A DNA stretch of 64,000 nucleotides from Roseithermus sacchariphilus. Its GTDB lineage: Bacteria > Bacteroidota > Rhodothermia > Rhodothermales > MEBIC09517. The stretch lies in assembly GCA_003285105.1 (NCBI GenBank), contig CP030158.1, positions 1,526,501 to 1,590,500 of the forward strand. Direction: 5' to 3'. Below, piece after piece: positions 54,370 through 62,958 of this stretch (position 1 is its first letter; the number at the start of each line of letters is the position of its first letter). A program made the translations under genes and the position numbers. The notes beneath the pieces were generated by a model that made no database searches, was not told the origin of the DNA, and worked only from the letters and a program-made list of their open reading frames with translations.

Positions 54370-57000
54370 CTACGGCGTTTCGGGTAGCAGGGCCCGGTAG
54401 GTCAGGGCGAGGTCGTGGCGCCCCTCGGCTTCATAGAGTGCGATGACGTCCTGAATGGTGGGTTGATGATCCGGGCCCAGCGGAGCGGCGGATTGCAGCA
54501 CGGCCAGGCTGCGGGCGCGCAGCGCCGCGGCGTCGTCCGTCTGGCCGAGGGCTTCCCGGCAGGCCGCCAGCAGGCTCTGCGCCCGGGCCGTCCACACGTG
54601 CTCCGGCCCGAGGCCGTCGTGCCAGATGGCGACGGCTTCGCGGGCATAGGGCTCGGCGCCGGCAATGTCGCCGCCGCGGAGGTAGGCCTTGGCCACGGCC
54701 AGGAGGGCCCCTCCGATGCGCCAGTGTCCCGGTGGATAGGCTTCCCGCATCAGGGTAAGGCGGTGCTCCAGGAGCGTCCGGGTTTCGTCGTAACGCTGTT
54801 GCAGAGACAGCACGCTGGCCAGGTTCTGCAGGAGGAGGAGCGAGTGCGGATGCGTTTCGCCGTAGACGCGCCGGGTGATGTCCAGGGCCTGGCGATAGGC
54901 GTCTTCGGCTTCGGCATAGCGCTCCTGCAGGCGCAGCACGTAGCCGAGGTTGTTCCAGGTCGGTGCCAGCGTTTCTGCCTGCTCTCCGTGCCGGGCGATC
55001 TTGCGGGCGATCACCTCGCGGTACGTGGATTCGGCCTCGGCGAGCTTGTTCTGGGCGCGTTGCACGTAGGCGAGCACTTCGAGCGCGTACAGCAGGCGCT
55101 GCTCGTCCGGCTCCGGTTGCCGGCGGAGCGTCTCCAGGGCCTCGCGCACCAGCACTTCCGCCGAGTCCGGGTGCCCGACGTCGCGCAGCACCTCCGCATA
55201 GGTCACCTGCGTGCTCGTCAGGCGCGGGTCGTCCGGCCCGTAATGGAGGCGGTAGCGGGTCACGACCTCACGCAGGAGCGGCAGGGCCTGCTCGGCGTTC
55301 CGCTGATCGCGATAGGTCAGGGCCAGGTCGTAGAGGGCTTCGGCCGCGTCCGGGCTCGTCGGCCCCTGCAGGGTTTCGAACAGGGTGGCGGCCTGCCGCA
55401 GGAGGTCCTGGGCGTCCTCGTACTGTCCCCGGATGCGCTGTACCCGGCCGATGACGTGCAGCAGGCGTGCCTGCTCGGCGGGCTGATCGGCCAGGTCGGT
55501 GCGTACGCGAGCGGCGCCGCGTTCCAGGACGTCCTCTACGGTCACCACCTCGCCGTCGCGTTCCTCCGGGTTGGCTTCGGCAAAGACGTTGATGAGGAAG
55601 TCGGTGATCTGCGCGTTTTTCTCGGCCTCGATGCGGGCCAGGCGGGTGGACTGCTCGGCATCCCGGCGGGCCTGGGTGAGGTGGAGGGCATAGACCGTGC
55701 TCAGGGCGATGAGGAGTAGCAGCGCGGCGGTGGCCACCAGCACAGGCCGGCGATGGCGCTGTACGAACTTGCGGAGGCGGTAGCGCGTGGTTCCCCGGCG
55801 GGCCTGAACGGGTTCGTAGCGGAGGTAACGGCGGAGGTCCTCGGCCAGCGCCTCGGCCGAGGCATAGCGTGCCCCCGGCTCCTTGCGAAGCGCCTTCAGG
55901 ACGATGGCGTCGAGGTCGCCCCGCAGGCGGTGCGGGGGTACCGGTGCGGGCGCCGGCGCAGACACCGGTGCAGACGCCGGGGCCTCGCCGGGTGTCGCCG
56001 TCCGGGTGCGTTCGGCGGTTTCGCTGGGTGGCGGCGGGGCGTCCTCACAGATGGCCTGCTGCACCAGGTACGGGGACGTCGTATCCGTGGTGAAGGGGCG
56101 GTGCCCCGTCAGCACCTCGTAGAGCAGCACGCCCAGCTGGTAGATGTCCGTCGCCGTCGTGATCGGACCGCCGCGGATCTGCTCCGGGGCGGCGTAAGAA
56201 GGCGTCATCCAGCGCTCGCCCGTCCGGGTCAGCAGGCCCTCGCTCTCCGGGTCGGCGCTTTCGTCGAGCACCTTGGCAATGCCGAAGTCGAGCAGCTTGA
56301 CCCGGGCTTCGTTCGAACCGGTGGTATGGGTGACGAGGATGTTGGAGGGTTTCAGGTCCCGGTGGACGACGAGGTTCTGGTGGGCGGCGTGGACCGCCTC
56401 GCAGACGGCCAGCATGAGGTGCAGGCGCTCTTCCAGCGGCAGCCCGTGTTCGCGGCAGTAGACGTCGATCGGTTGGCCGTCGACGTATTCCATGACGAAG
56501 AAGGGGTGGCCGGCGGACGTCACGCCGCCGTCGAGCAGGCGGGCGATGCCGGGATGGTCGAGCCGGGCCAGCACCTGCCGTTCCTGGACGAAGCGCCGGC
56601 GGATGCGCCCGGCGGTGCGATCCGGCGGGAGCAGCTTCAGGGCGACCTGATGGTCGAAGTGGCCGTCGTCTCGCCGGGCCAGGTAGACGGCTCCCATGCC
56701 GCCGCGTCCGAGGAGCCGGATGAGGCGGTACGGACCGATGCGTGCGCCGACGTCTGCGGCATCCGGGTGGTCGGCATCCGGCTCGGGCAGCACCCCGGCA
56801 ACGAGGTCGGCGGCCTGGCCGTCGAGGAAGGCGGGGGCCTCGTCGGCGGCGGCCAGCAGGGCGGCCACCTCGGCCCGCAGGGCGTCGTCGCCGGCGCAGG
56901 CGGCCTCCAGGAAGACGGCGCGCTCGTGCGGCGGGCGGTCCAGCGCCGCATCCATCAGGGCCGATATGCGCGCCCAGGTCGGTCGGTCATAGGGTGCCAT
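54370..57000 (-). CDS. PknB-type Ser/Thr kinase with TPR domain
   Basis: 876 residues from ATG 57000; a GTG at 57039 inside the sigma gene is an alternative. The short AAGGAG before ATG is only two bases from it. Kinase domain at about 100-390: GRGGMGAVYLA, VALKLL (Lys), HRDLKPSN, DFGIAK, and SYAAPEQI. A Pro/Ala linker lies inside the C-lobe. One membrane helix near 425-450 (VLVATAALLLLIAL). Then about 400 residues of TPR repeats. It phosphorylates proteins at the inner membrane and uses TPRs for partners. The gene follows the ECF sigma factor by seven bases. Confidence 0.95.
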   Translation of the reverse strand: MAPYDRPTWARISALMDAALDRPPHERAVFLEAACAGDDALRAEVAALLAAADEAPAFLDGQAADLVAGVLPEPDADHPDAADVGARIGPYRLIRLLGRGGMGAVYLARRDDGHFDHQVALKLLPPDRTAGRIRRRFVQERQVLARLDHPGIARLLDGGVTSAGHPFFVMEYVDGQPIDVYCREHGLPLEERLHLMLAVCEAVHAAHQNLVVHRDLKPSNILVTHTTGSNEARVKLLDFGIAKVLDESADPESEGLLTRTGERWMTPSYAAPEQIRGGPITTATDIYQLGVLLYEVLTGHRPFTTDTTSPYLVQQAICEDAPPPPSETAERTRTATPGEAPASAPVSAPAPAPVPPHRLRGDLDAIVLKALRKEPGARYASAEALAEDLRRYLRYEPVQARRGTTRYRLRKFVQRHRRPVLVATAALLLLIALSTVYALHLTQARRDAEQSTRLARIEAEKNAQITDFLINVFAEANPEERDGEVVTVEDVLERGAARVRTDLADQPAEQARLLHVIGRVQRIRGQYEDAQDLLRQAATLFETLQGPTSPDAAEALYDLALTYRDQRNAEQALPLLREVVTRYRLHYGPDDPRLTSTQVTYAEVLRDVGHPDSAEVLVREALETLRRQPEPDEQRLLYALEVLAYVQRAQNKLAEAESTYREVIARKIARHGEQAETLAPTWNNLGYVLRLQERYAEAEDAYRQALDITRRVYGETHPHSLLLLQNLASVLSLQQRYDETRTLLEHRLTLMREAYPPGHWRIGGALLAVAKAYLRGGDIAGAEPYAREAVAIWHDGLGPEHVWTARAQSLLAACREALGQTDDAAALRARSLAVLQSAAPLGPDHQPTIQDVIALYEAEGRHDLALTYRALLPETP

Positions 57001-57007
57001 GGCTCCT

Positions 57008-57583
57008 TCAGCGGTTCGGCGGGTCCGGGTCGTAGGCACGCAGTTCGCGGGTCAGCCAGGCCTTCGCCTTGATCCAGTCCCGGCGCACGGTGCGGACGGA
57101 GACGCCCAGCTTGTCGGCGATCTCCTGCTGCGAGAGGCCGGCGAAGAAGTGGTATTCGACCACCTGCACCAGGCGCTCGTCCAACTCGCCGAGGCGGTTG
57201 AGCGCCTCGTCCAGATCCAGCAGGAGTTCCAGGCGAGCGGCCGGCTGCGCCAGCGCTTCTTCCAGCGTCACCCGCTGCCAGTCTCCCCCCCGCCGCTGGG
57301 CCCGGTGCCGGCGGGCGTAGTCGACCAGGATGAACCGCATGGCCCGGGCCGAGACGGCGAAGAAGTGGACGCGGTCTTCGTAGGTGACCTGGGCGTGCTG
57401 GACGAGCTTCAGGTAGGCCTCGTGGACCAGCGCCGTCGTGTTGAGGGTTTCGTGGACCCGCATCCGGCGCAGTTGCCGGTGGGCGATCCGGTGCAGGTGG
57501 TCATAGACCAGCGGTAGTAACTGATCGCCGGCGTTGGTATCTCCTTCCCTGGCCGCCACTAACAGCTGCGTTACATCGGACAT
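57008..57583 (-). CDS. ECF-type sigma factor (TIGR02999/PF07638 group)
   Basis: 191 residues. Region 2: LLPLVYDHLHRIAHRQL, NTTALVHEAYLKLV and FFAVSARAMRFILVDYAR. Region 4: SQQEIADKLGVSVRTVRRDWIKAKAWL. It resembles the factor at 40135 in every block. Close linkage with a Ser/Thr kinase-TPR gene is the known pattern for this group, in which the kinase may control the sigma factor. Operon with the kinase. Confidence 0.95.
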   Translation of the reverse strand: MSDVTQLLVAAREGDTNAGDQLLPLVYDHLHRIAHRQLRRMRVHETLNTTALVHEAYLKLVQHAQVTYEDRVHFFAVSARAMRFILVDYARRHRAQRRGGDWQRVTLEEALAQPAARLELLLDLDEALNRLGELDERLVQVVEYHFFAGLSQQEIADKLGVSVRTVRRDWIKAKAWLTRELRAYDPDPPNR

Positions 57584-57998
57584 GGACGGTTAATGTCTGG
57601 GTCGTGTTTGCTTTTCGGAGCGAGGGGTGAGGGGACGTGTTGTGCGGTCGGGGTGACGCAGGCCCGGGCATGCCGTGGGTGGGTGGTGCGCGATCCAGAT
57701 ACCACCCGTTCCTGGATCAACTTAACAGATGGCGGCCACAATAGCTTCCTCCCGGCTTTCTCCGAGGGACCGCCTGCCCTCCGTCTGGAGGTACGAGACG
57801 ACCGGAGACGATGCCCAATGCCGGGCCCACCGGGTGTTATCTTCCTGAGAAGCCCGGCCCGCCTGCCCGGGGTGGCTGGCGTCTGGGCATGCGGATCTGT
57901 TTCTTGGGAGCAGCGCCCGGCGCGGGAGCCGTCTGGTCGGTGTCCGCGCGTCGTCCGGCGCCTCGTCTCGTGTTCATCATCCAACCCCTGTAGCTGCT
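57584..57998. other. 415-bp divergent intergenic region
   Basis: Between the ECF sigma factor and the OsmC gene. No convincing reading frame. Contains an AT-richer patch near 57715-57735 (CAACTTAACAGATGG) and a TATCTTCC box at about 57839; both are weak promoter candidates. No RNA gene is recognised. Confidence 0.5.
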
Positions 57999-58430
57999 AT
58001 GAAACGCACCGCCACCGCCCTCTGGAAGGGCAACGGCCCGGACGGAACGGGCACCCTCACCACACAGAGCGGCGTCCTCAAGGATCAGCCGTATTCCGCC
58101 CGGCTGCGGTTCCAGAACGAAGACGGAAAGGCCGGGACCAACCCGGAGGAGTTGATCGCCGCCGCGCACGCGGGATGCTTTGCCATGGCCCTCAGCTTCC
58201 AGCTGACCAACGCCGGCTTTACGCCGGAGGCGCTGCACGTGGACGCGGCCGTCACGCTGGAGAAGACCGACGGCGGCTTCGCCATCCCGGCGGTCCACCT
58301 CACGCTGAAGGCCACGGTGCCGGGCGTCGACGAGAAGACGTTCCACGAGCTGGCGAACGTCGCCAAGGAGAACTGCCCGGTCTCGAAGGTCCTGAATGCG
58401 GACATCACGCTGGATGCCACGCTGGCCTGA
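57999..58430 (+). CDS. OsmC/Ohr-family peroxidase-like protein
   Basis: 143 residues. The two redox Cys are present in AHAGCFAMAL and ENCPVSKVL, and the Arg/Glu region (NPEELIAAAHAG) fits. The length and the two Cys match OsmC more than Ohr. These small dimers reduce organic hydroperoxides. A 13-bp hairpin follows 20 bases past the stop. No regulator is adjacent. Confidence 0.95.
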   Translation: MKRTATALWKGNGPDGTGTLTTQSGVLKDQPYSARLRFQNEDGKAGTNPEELIAAAHAGCFAMALSFQLTNAGFTPEALHVDAAVTLEKTDGGFAIPAVHLTLKATVPGVDEKTFHELANVAKENCPVSKVLNADITLDATLA

Positions 58431-58449
58431 GACGTCGGCTTTCGGATGA

Positions 58450-58484
58450 CCGCCGCCCCGAGTTGGTTCGGCTCGGGGCGGCGG
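58450..58484. terminator. strong hairpin between convergent genes
   Basis: A perfect 13-bp stem CCGCCGCCCCGAG (58450-58462) with 58472-58484 and a 9-base loop. It has no T run on either side, so it could act as a bidirectional rho-independent or rho-assisted stop between osmC and the peptidase gene. Confidence 0.6.
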
Positions 58485-58517
58485 CCGTTCGGGGCTGCCG
58501 CTCCCGGGGGCTGCCGC

Positions 58518-60023
58518 TCAGTATTTCGCCGGCTGGCGGGCGGCCTCGACGGCGCGGCGGATGAACTGGCGCAGGTGCTCGTTGGACGTCGCCAGGTCCT
58601 CTTCGCGCAGGTACATCATGTGCCCGCTGCGGTAGCCCTCGAAGGCCAGGCGGTCCCGCAGCTTGCCGCTCGGGTCCAGGTTCCACATGGTGAACTTGGC
58701 CGAGAAGTAGTCGGTGGCCCCGTCGAAGTAGCCGACCTGGAAGAGCACGTGGAGGAACGGGTTCTGCGCCATGGCCTGGCGCAGGTTCTCGCCGGTCTGG
58801 TCGCCGTCGTTGTTCCAGGGGTGGACGGGGCCGAAGATGTTGTACTGGAGGTCCGTTTTGAAGCCGAGTTCTTCGCGGAGGTAGTGGTTGATGGCGGGCG
58901 TGAAGGCGTGGTTCCAGGAGGTCAGCTCGGGCGGGTAGTCGTACCGCTCGCCGCCGTCGGTGCGGTCGATGCCCCGGTAGCGCGAATCCAGGCGGCCGAT
59001 GGTGTAGCCTTCGTCGCGGAGGAGCTCCTTCCAGAAGGCCGAGACGGGCACGGCCAGGTTGTAGTCCAGCACGAAGTCGGCCGAGAGGCCCGAGAGGCGG
59101 GCCACCTCTTCGGCGATGCGCTGTTTCCGGTCCTCTTCGAGGAAGCCGCCGTAGGCCAGGGCGGGCAGGTATTCCTCGATGGTGAAGCGCTCGGCCACAG
59201 GGAGCAGATCGTCCAGGTCCATCGCCTGGAGGTCGGGCGGGAGCTTACCGTGGTACCAGGCGGCGGCGGTGTAGTAGGGCAGCTTCAGCACCTCCGAGCG
59301 GGCGCGCAGGGTCGGGGGTTCGAGGCCGAGGCCGGTGGGCGAGACGAGGATGACGCCGTTGAGGTACATCCAGTGGCGGTCCTGGAGTGCGCCGGCCAGG
59401 CCCGAGACGCGCGTGGTGCCGTAGCTCTCGCCGATGAGGAACTTGGGCGAGGTCCAGTAGCCGTGGCGAGAGACCCAGGCATCGATCCAGTCGGCCAGGT
59501 AGGCCACGTCCTCGTTCACGCCGAAGAACTGCGCGCGGTCGGCCTCGCCGAGGATGCGGGAGAAGCCGGTGTTGACGGGGTCGACGTAGACGATGTCGGC
59601 CACGTCGAGGACGGAGTGCGGGTTGTCGCGTATGCCGTAGGGCTGGATGGGGAAGCCCTCGGGGTCGATGAGGAGCTGCTTGGGGCCGGTGTAGCCCAGG
59701 TGCATCCAGACCGAGGCCGAGCCGGGGCCGCCGTTGAAGGAGATGAGGAGCGGCCGCTGCGACCGGTCGGCCACGTCGGTGCGTTCGTAGTGCGTGTAGA
59801 ACAGCGCGGCGATGGGCTGGCCGTCGTCGTTCCAGACGGGCATGGTGCCGACGGTGGCGCGGTAGGGCACGCGCTGCCCCCGGATGGTGACCTCGTGCGT
59901 GCTGCTGATGGTGGTGTCGGGCGGCAGGTGCCGCTCCTGGGCGTGGACGGGCGCGATGAGCAGGAGCACCAGCACGCCTAGGACGGCGGCCGGGCGACGG
60001 CAGCGGGAGCGCGGAGTGAACAT
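58518..60023 (-). CDS. serine carboxypeptidase (S10 family), secreted
   Basis: 501 residues from MFTPRSRCRR, which gives a signal peptide (core LGVLVLLLIAPVHAQ). The oxyanion segment NGGPGSAS, the catalytic Ser in GESYG, and the His in GHMMY are present; the Asp is probably in YFDGATD. S10 enzymes release C-terminal residues at acidic pH. Expected in the periplasm. A longer open frame upstream lacks a signal. Confidence 0.93.
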   Translation of the reverse strand: MFTPRSRCRRPAAVLGVLVLLLIAPVHAQERHLPPDTTISSTHEVTIRGQRVPYRATVGTMPVWNDDGQPIAALFYTHYERTDVADRSQRPLLISFNGGPGSASVWMHLGYTGPKQLLIDPEGFPIQPYGIRDNPHSVLDVADIVYVDPVNTGFSRILGEADRAQFFGVNEDVAYLADWIDAWVSRHGYWTSPKFLIGESYGTTRVSGLAGALQDRHWMYLNGVILVSPTGLGLEPPTLRARSEVLKLPYYTAAAWYHGKLPPDLQAMDLDDLLPVAERFTIEEYLPALAYGGFLEEDRKQRIAEEVARLSGLSADFVLDYNLAVPVSAFWKELLRDEGYTIGRLDSRYRGIDRTDGGERYDYPPELTSWNHAFTPAINHYLREELGFKTDLQYNIFGPVHPWNNDGDQTGENLRQAMAQNPFLHVLFQVGYFDGATDYFSAKFTMWNLDPSGKLRDRLAFEGYRSGHMMYLREEDLATSNEHLRQFIRRAVEAARQPAKY

Positions 60024-60103
60024 CGGAGAGCGCAGTATCGGGCCGGTGGATTGAACGGTGGCAGGAAAAGTACCGAACACCCCTGCCCGAGGCAACCGGG
60101 CGG

Positions 60104-60148
60104 CGGGCTGATGGCTAATGGCTACGGGCTGACGGCTGCTGGCTGATC
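60104..60148. repeat. CAGCC-type low-complexity repeat
   Basis: GGGCTGATGGCTAATGGCTACGGGCTGACGGCTGCTGGCTGATCC: the same family as at 1538 and 61105, on the opposite strand. It lies between two divergent genes. Confidence 0.85.
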
Positions 60149-60205
60149 CCGCCGGCTCGTTGTATACTGTGGGGTGTCCGTTTCTTTCCGCATCCTGGTT
60201 TCGTC

Positions 60206-61084
60206 ATGCAGCGCCGCGCCTTTCTTCGCCTGGCCACCGGCACCGCCCTGGGCAGCCTCGGGCTGCTCGGAGCCGGCTGTGCCGACACCGAATCGCCCCG
60301 TGAACCGGCCGCCTCGGCGGCCGCCGGCTCTCGAACGTTGCCGCACATCGGCGTGCAGCTCTACACCCTCCGCCGCCTGATGCAGCAGGACTTCGACGGC
60401 GTGCTGCGGCAGGTGGCCGAGATCGGCTACGACCAGGTCGAGTTCGCCGGCTACTACGACCGCACCCCCGACGCCGTGAAGGCGCTGCTCGATGAGGTGG
60501 GGCTCACGGCGCCGGCCGTCCACGTGGGCCTGCCCGCGCTGCGGCAGAACCTCGCCGGCGTCCTCGATGCCGCCGAGGTCATCGGCCACCGGTACGTCGT
60601 GTGCCCGTGGCTGGCCGAAGAGGACCGCACGCCGGAGGGCTACCGCACGCTGGCCGCCGACCTCAACCGCTTTGGCGAGGCCTGTGCCGCACGCGGCCTG
60701 CGCATGGCCTACCACAACCATGACTTCGAGTTCGAACCGATCGACGGGAAGCCGGCTTTCGATCGGCTCCTGGAGCAAACGGACCCGGAACTGGTCGATA
60801 TCGAACTCGACCTGTTCTGGACGGTCAAGGCCGGGCAGGACCCGCTCGTGTACTTCGAGCGCTATCCGGGCCGCTTCACGCTGTGCCACGTCAAGGACAT
60901 GGCCGGGATCAACGGCGAGCAGCGCATGGTGGCCGTCGGCCAGGGCGAGATCGACTTCGCCCGGATCTTCGCCGCCTCCGAGCAGGCCGGGCTGGCCTAC
61001 TACTTCGTTGAGCACGACAACCCGGACGATCCGCTCGAATCCATCCGTACGAGCTATCAGTACCTCAGCCAGTTGACGTTCTGA
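60206..61084 (+). CDS. Tat-exported sugar isomerase/epimerase-like lipoprotein
   Basis: 292 residues. Twin-arginine start (QRRAFLRLATG) and lipobox LGAGC (Cys25). The rest is a TIM barrel of the AP endonuclease-2/xylose isomerase-like class: GVQLYTLR, VEFAGYY, YHNHDFEFEP, DIELDLFW, CHVKDM, and FVEHDNP. Metal ligands are Glu in VEFAG, His in YHNH, Asp in IELDLFW and Glu in VEHD. Such proteins isomerise or epimerise sugars in the periplasm; the substrate is unknown. No Tat gene is in the window. Confidence 0.92.
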   Translation: MQRRAFLRLATGTALGSLGLLGAGCADTESPREPAASAAAGSRTLPHIGVQLYTLRRLMQQDFDGVLRQVAEIGYDQVEFAGYYDRTPDAVKALLDEVGLTAPAVHVGLPALRQNLAGVLDAAEVIGHRYVVCPWLAEEDRTPEGYRTLAADLNRFGEACAARGLRMAYHNHDFEFEPIDGKPAFDRLLEQTDPELVDIELDLFWTVKAGQDPLVYFERYPGRFTLCHVKDMAGINGEQRMVAVGQGEIDFARIFAASEQAGLAYYFVEHDNPDDPLESIRTSYQYLSQLTF

Positions 61085-61104
61085 CACGACGGCATCCCCC
61101 TGTG

Positions 61105-61270
61105 CGGCTGCCAGCCGTCAGCCCGCAGCCAGCAGCCGGCAGCCGGCAGTCCCCAGCCGGCAGTCCCCAGCCAGCAGCCCGCAGCCCTCAGCCAGCAGCG
61201 GACGGCTGCACGGCAAGCACCATCGTGTCAAACCAGAATGCTGATCGCTGACCGCTGACCGCTGAAAGCC
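61105..61270. repeat. CAGCC-type repeat tract
   Basis: 61105-61199 is composed of CAGCC, CAGCCGGCAGTCCC and CCGCAGCC elements, and 61239-61270 has GCTGATCGCTGACCGCTGACCGCTGA. The longest copy of the dispersed family in this window. It fills most of the 229-base gap between the isomerase and aminotransferase genes. Confidence 0.88.
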
Positions 61271-61313
61271 AGCGCGCCGGCCGCCCGTACTGCCGACCCG
61301 ACGCCGTGATGCC

Positions 61314-62825
61314 ATGAAGCCTGCATCGACTTCGCTTCCGACCCCCGCCGTTCCGGCCTCGCTGGAGGCCCACTTCGAGCCGTTCCGCCGGGGCATCATC
61401 GGGTACGACGCCACCTTCGAGACGCCCTACGGCCGCCGGCGCCTCGTCTATGCGGACTGGATCGCCAGCGGGCGGCTCTATGCGCCCATCGAGCGCCGCA
61501 TCACCGAGGTCTTCGGCCCCATGGTGGGCAACACCCACTCCGAGAGCAGCGTCACCGGCACGACGATGACGCGGGCCTACCACCATGCCCGGCAACTCAT
61601 CAAACGCCACGTCAACGCCGGCCCGGACGACGTCATCATCACCGCGGCCACCGGCATGACGGGCGTCGTCAACAAGCTCCAGCGGATCCTCGGGCTGCGC
61701 CTGCCCGAGCGCTTCCACGACCGCATCGCCCTGCGCGACGAGGAGCGGCCCGTCGTCTTCATCACCCACATGGAGCACCACTCCAACCAGACCTCCTGGC
61801 TGGAGACCATCGCCGACGTGGTCCAGCTTCCCGCGAACGACGAGGGACTGGTGGACCTCGATCACATGCACGAGATGCTGGCGCGCTACGCCGACCGGCC
61901 GCTCAAGATCGGCTCGTTCACCAGCGCCTCGAACGTCACCGGCATCCACACGCCCTACCACCGGATGGCGCGCATCATGCACGAGCACGACGGCTACTGC
62001 TTCGTGGACTTCGCCGCCTCGGCGCCGTACATCGACATCGACATGCACCCGCCCGATCCGATGGAGAAGCTGGACGCCATCTTCTTCTCCCCGCACAAGT
62101 TCCTCGGCGGACCCGGCGCGTGCGGCGTGCTCGTCTTCGACCGGGCACTTTACCACAACCGCGTGCCGGACAACCCCGGCGGCGGCACGGTGATGTGGAC
62201 CAACCCCTGGGGCGAGCACAGCTACATCCCGGACATCGAGCTGCGGGAAGACGGCGGCACGCCCGGCTTCCTCCAGGCCATCCGCGCCGCGCTGGCGATC
62301 CAGGTCAAGGAGCAGATGGGCGTCGAGGCGATGCGGGCGCGGGAGGAAGAACTGCTGGCCGAGGCGTTCCCGCGCCTCCGGGCCATCCCCGGCGTGCACC
62401 TCCTGGCCGACGCCATCGAGGACCGGCTCGGCATCCTCTCGTTCTACGTGGAGAACCTGCATTACAACCTCGTCGTGCGTCTGCTCAACGACCGCTACGG
62501 CATCCAGGTGCGCGGCGGCTGCTCGTGCGCCGGCACTTACGGCCACTTCCTCCTGCACGTGGACCGCGCCATGTCGCACGCCATCACCGAACGCATCGAC
62601 CGGGGCGACCTCTCGCTGAAGCCGGGCTGGGTCCGCCTCTCCCTGCACCCGACGATGACCGACGCCGAGCTCGACTTCGTGCTCACCGCCATCGCCGAGG
62701 TCGTCGAGCACGGGGAGGTCTGGGGGCGGGACTACCGCTACGACCCGCATACCAACGAGTTCATCCATCGCACCGCCCCCGCCGAGCCGGACGTGCGGCG
62801 GTGGTTCTTCTCGCCGGAGCCGTAG
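61314..62825 (+). CDS. class V aminotransferase / cysteine-desulfurase-like protein
   Basis: 503 residues, about 100 more than SufS. PLP-Lys motif SPHKFLGG, the early YADWIASGRLY and GNTHSESS, the metal/cofactor His in MEHHSN, DFAASAPY (Asp), and a Cys-rich turn R-G-G-C-S-C-A-G near the C-terminus where the desulfurase Cys lies. The extra length is mostly an N-terminal tail and a C-terminal end (YRYDPHTNEF). Whether it is a desulfurase, a selenocysteine lyase or another aminotransferase V enzyme is not decided. No Suf or Isc genes are adjacent. Confidence 0.9.
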   Translation: MKPASTSLPTPAVPASLEAHFEPFRRGIIGYDATFETPYGRRRLVYADWIASGRLYAPIERRITEVFGPMVGNTHSESSVTGTTMTRAYHHARQLIKRHVNAGPDDVIITAATGMTGVVNKLQRILGLRLPERFHDRIALRDEERPVVFITHMEHHSNQTSWLETIADVVQLPANDEGLVDLDHMHEMLARYADRPLKIGSFTSASNVTGIHTPYHRMARIMHEHDGYCFVDFAASAPYIDIDMHPPDPMEKLDAIFFSPHKFLGGPGACGVLVFDRALYHNRVPDNPGGGTVMWTNPWGEHSYIPDIELREDGGTPGFLQAIRAALAIQVKEQMGVEAMRAREEELLAEAFPRLRAIPGVHLLADAIEDRLGILSFYVENLHYNLVVRLLNDRYGIQVRGGCSCAGTYGHFLLHVDRAMSHAITERIDRGDLSLKPGWVRLSLHPTMTDAELDFVLTAIAEVVEHGEVWGRDYRYDPHTNEFIHRTAPAEPDVRRWFFSPEP

Positions 62826-62858
62826 CCGCCGGAAGCCGCGCCGCCGATGCCCCTCATG

Positions 62859-62896
62859 AAACAGGGCCCCCCGACCGAAGCCGGGGAGCCCTGTTT
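62859..62896. terminator. bidirectional terminator-like hairpin
   Basis: AAACAGGGCCCCCCG (62859-62873) pairs with CCGGGGAGCCCTGTTT (62881-62896) with one mismatch. The arms end in A3 and T3, so it can act for both converging genes, although the U run is short. Confidence 0.7.
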
Positions 62897-62958
62897 GCGG
62901 GCCGGCGCCTGGGGCCGGGTCAACCCCGGCGTTCAGGTGGTCGCAGCGGGTGGCGGCG

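Noticed and set aside
54370-57000. PASTA-type PknB kinase
   Set aside because: The extracytoplasmic part is TPR repeats, with no PASTA motifs.
57584-57998. tRNA or small RNA gene in the sigma-OsmC gap
   Set aside because: No cloverleaf, no conserved tRNA arms and no terminator-like T run were found.
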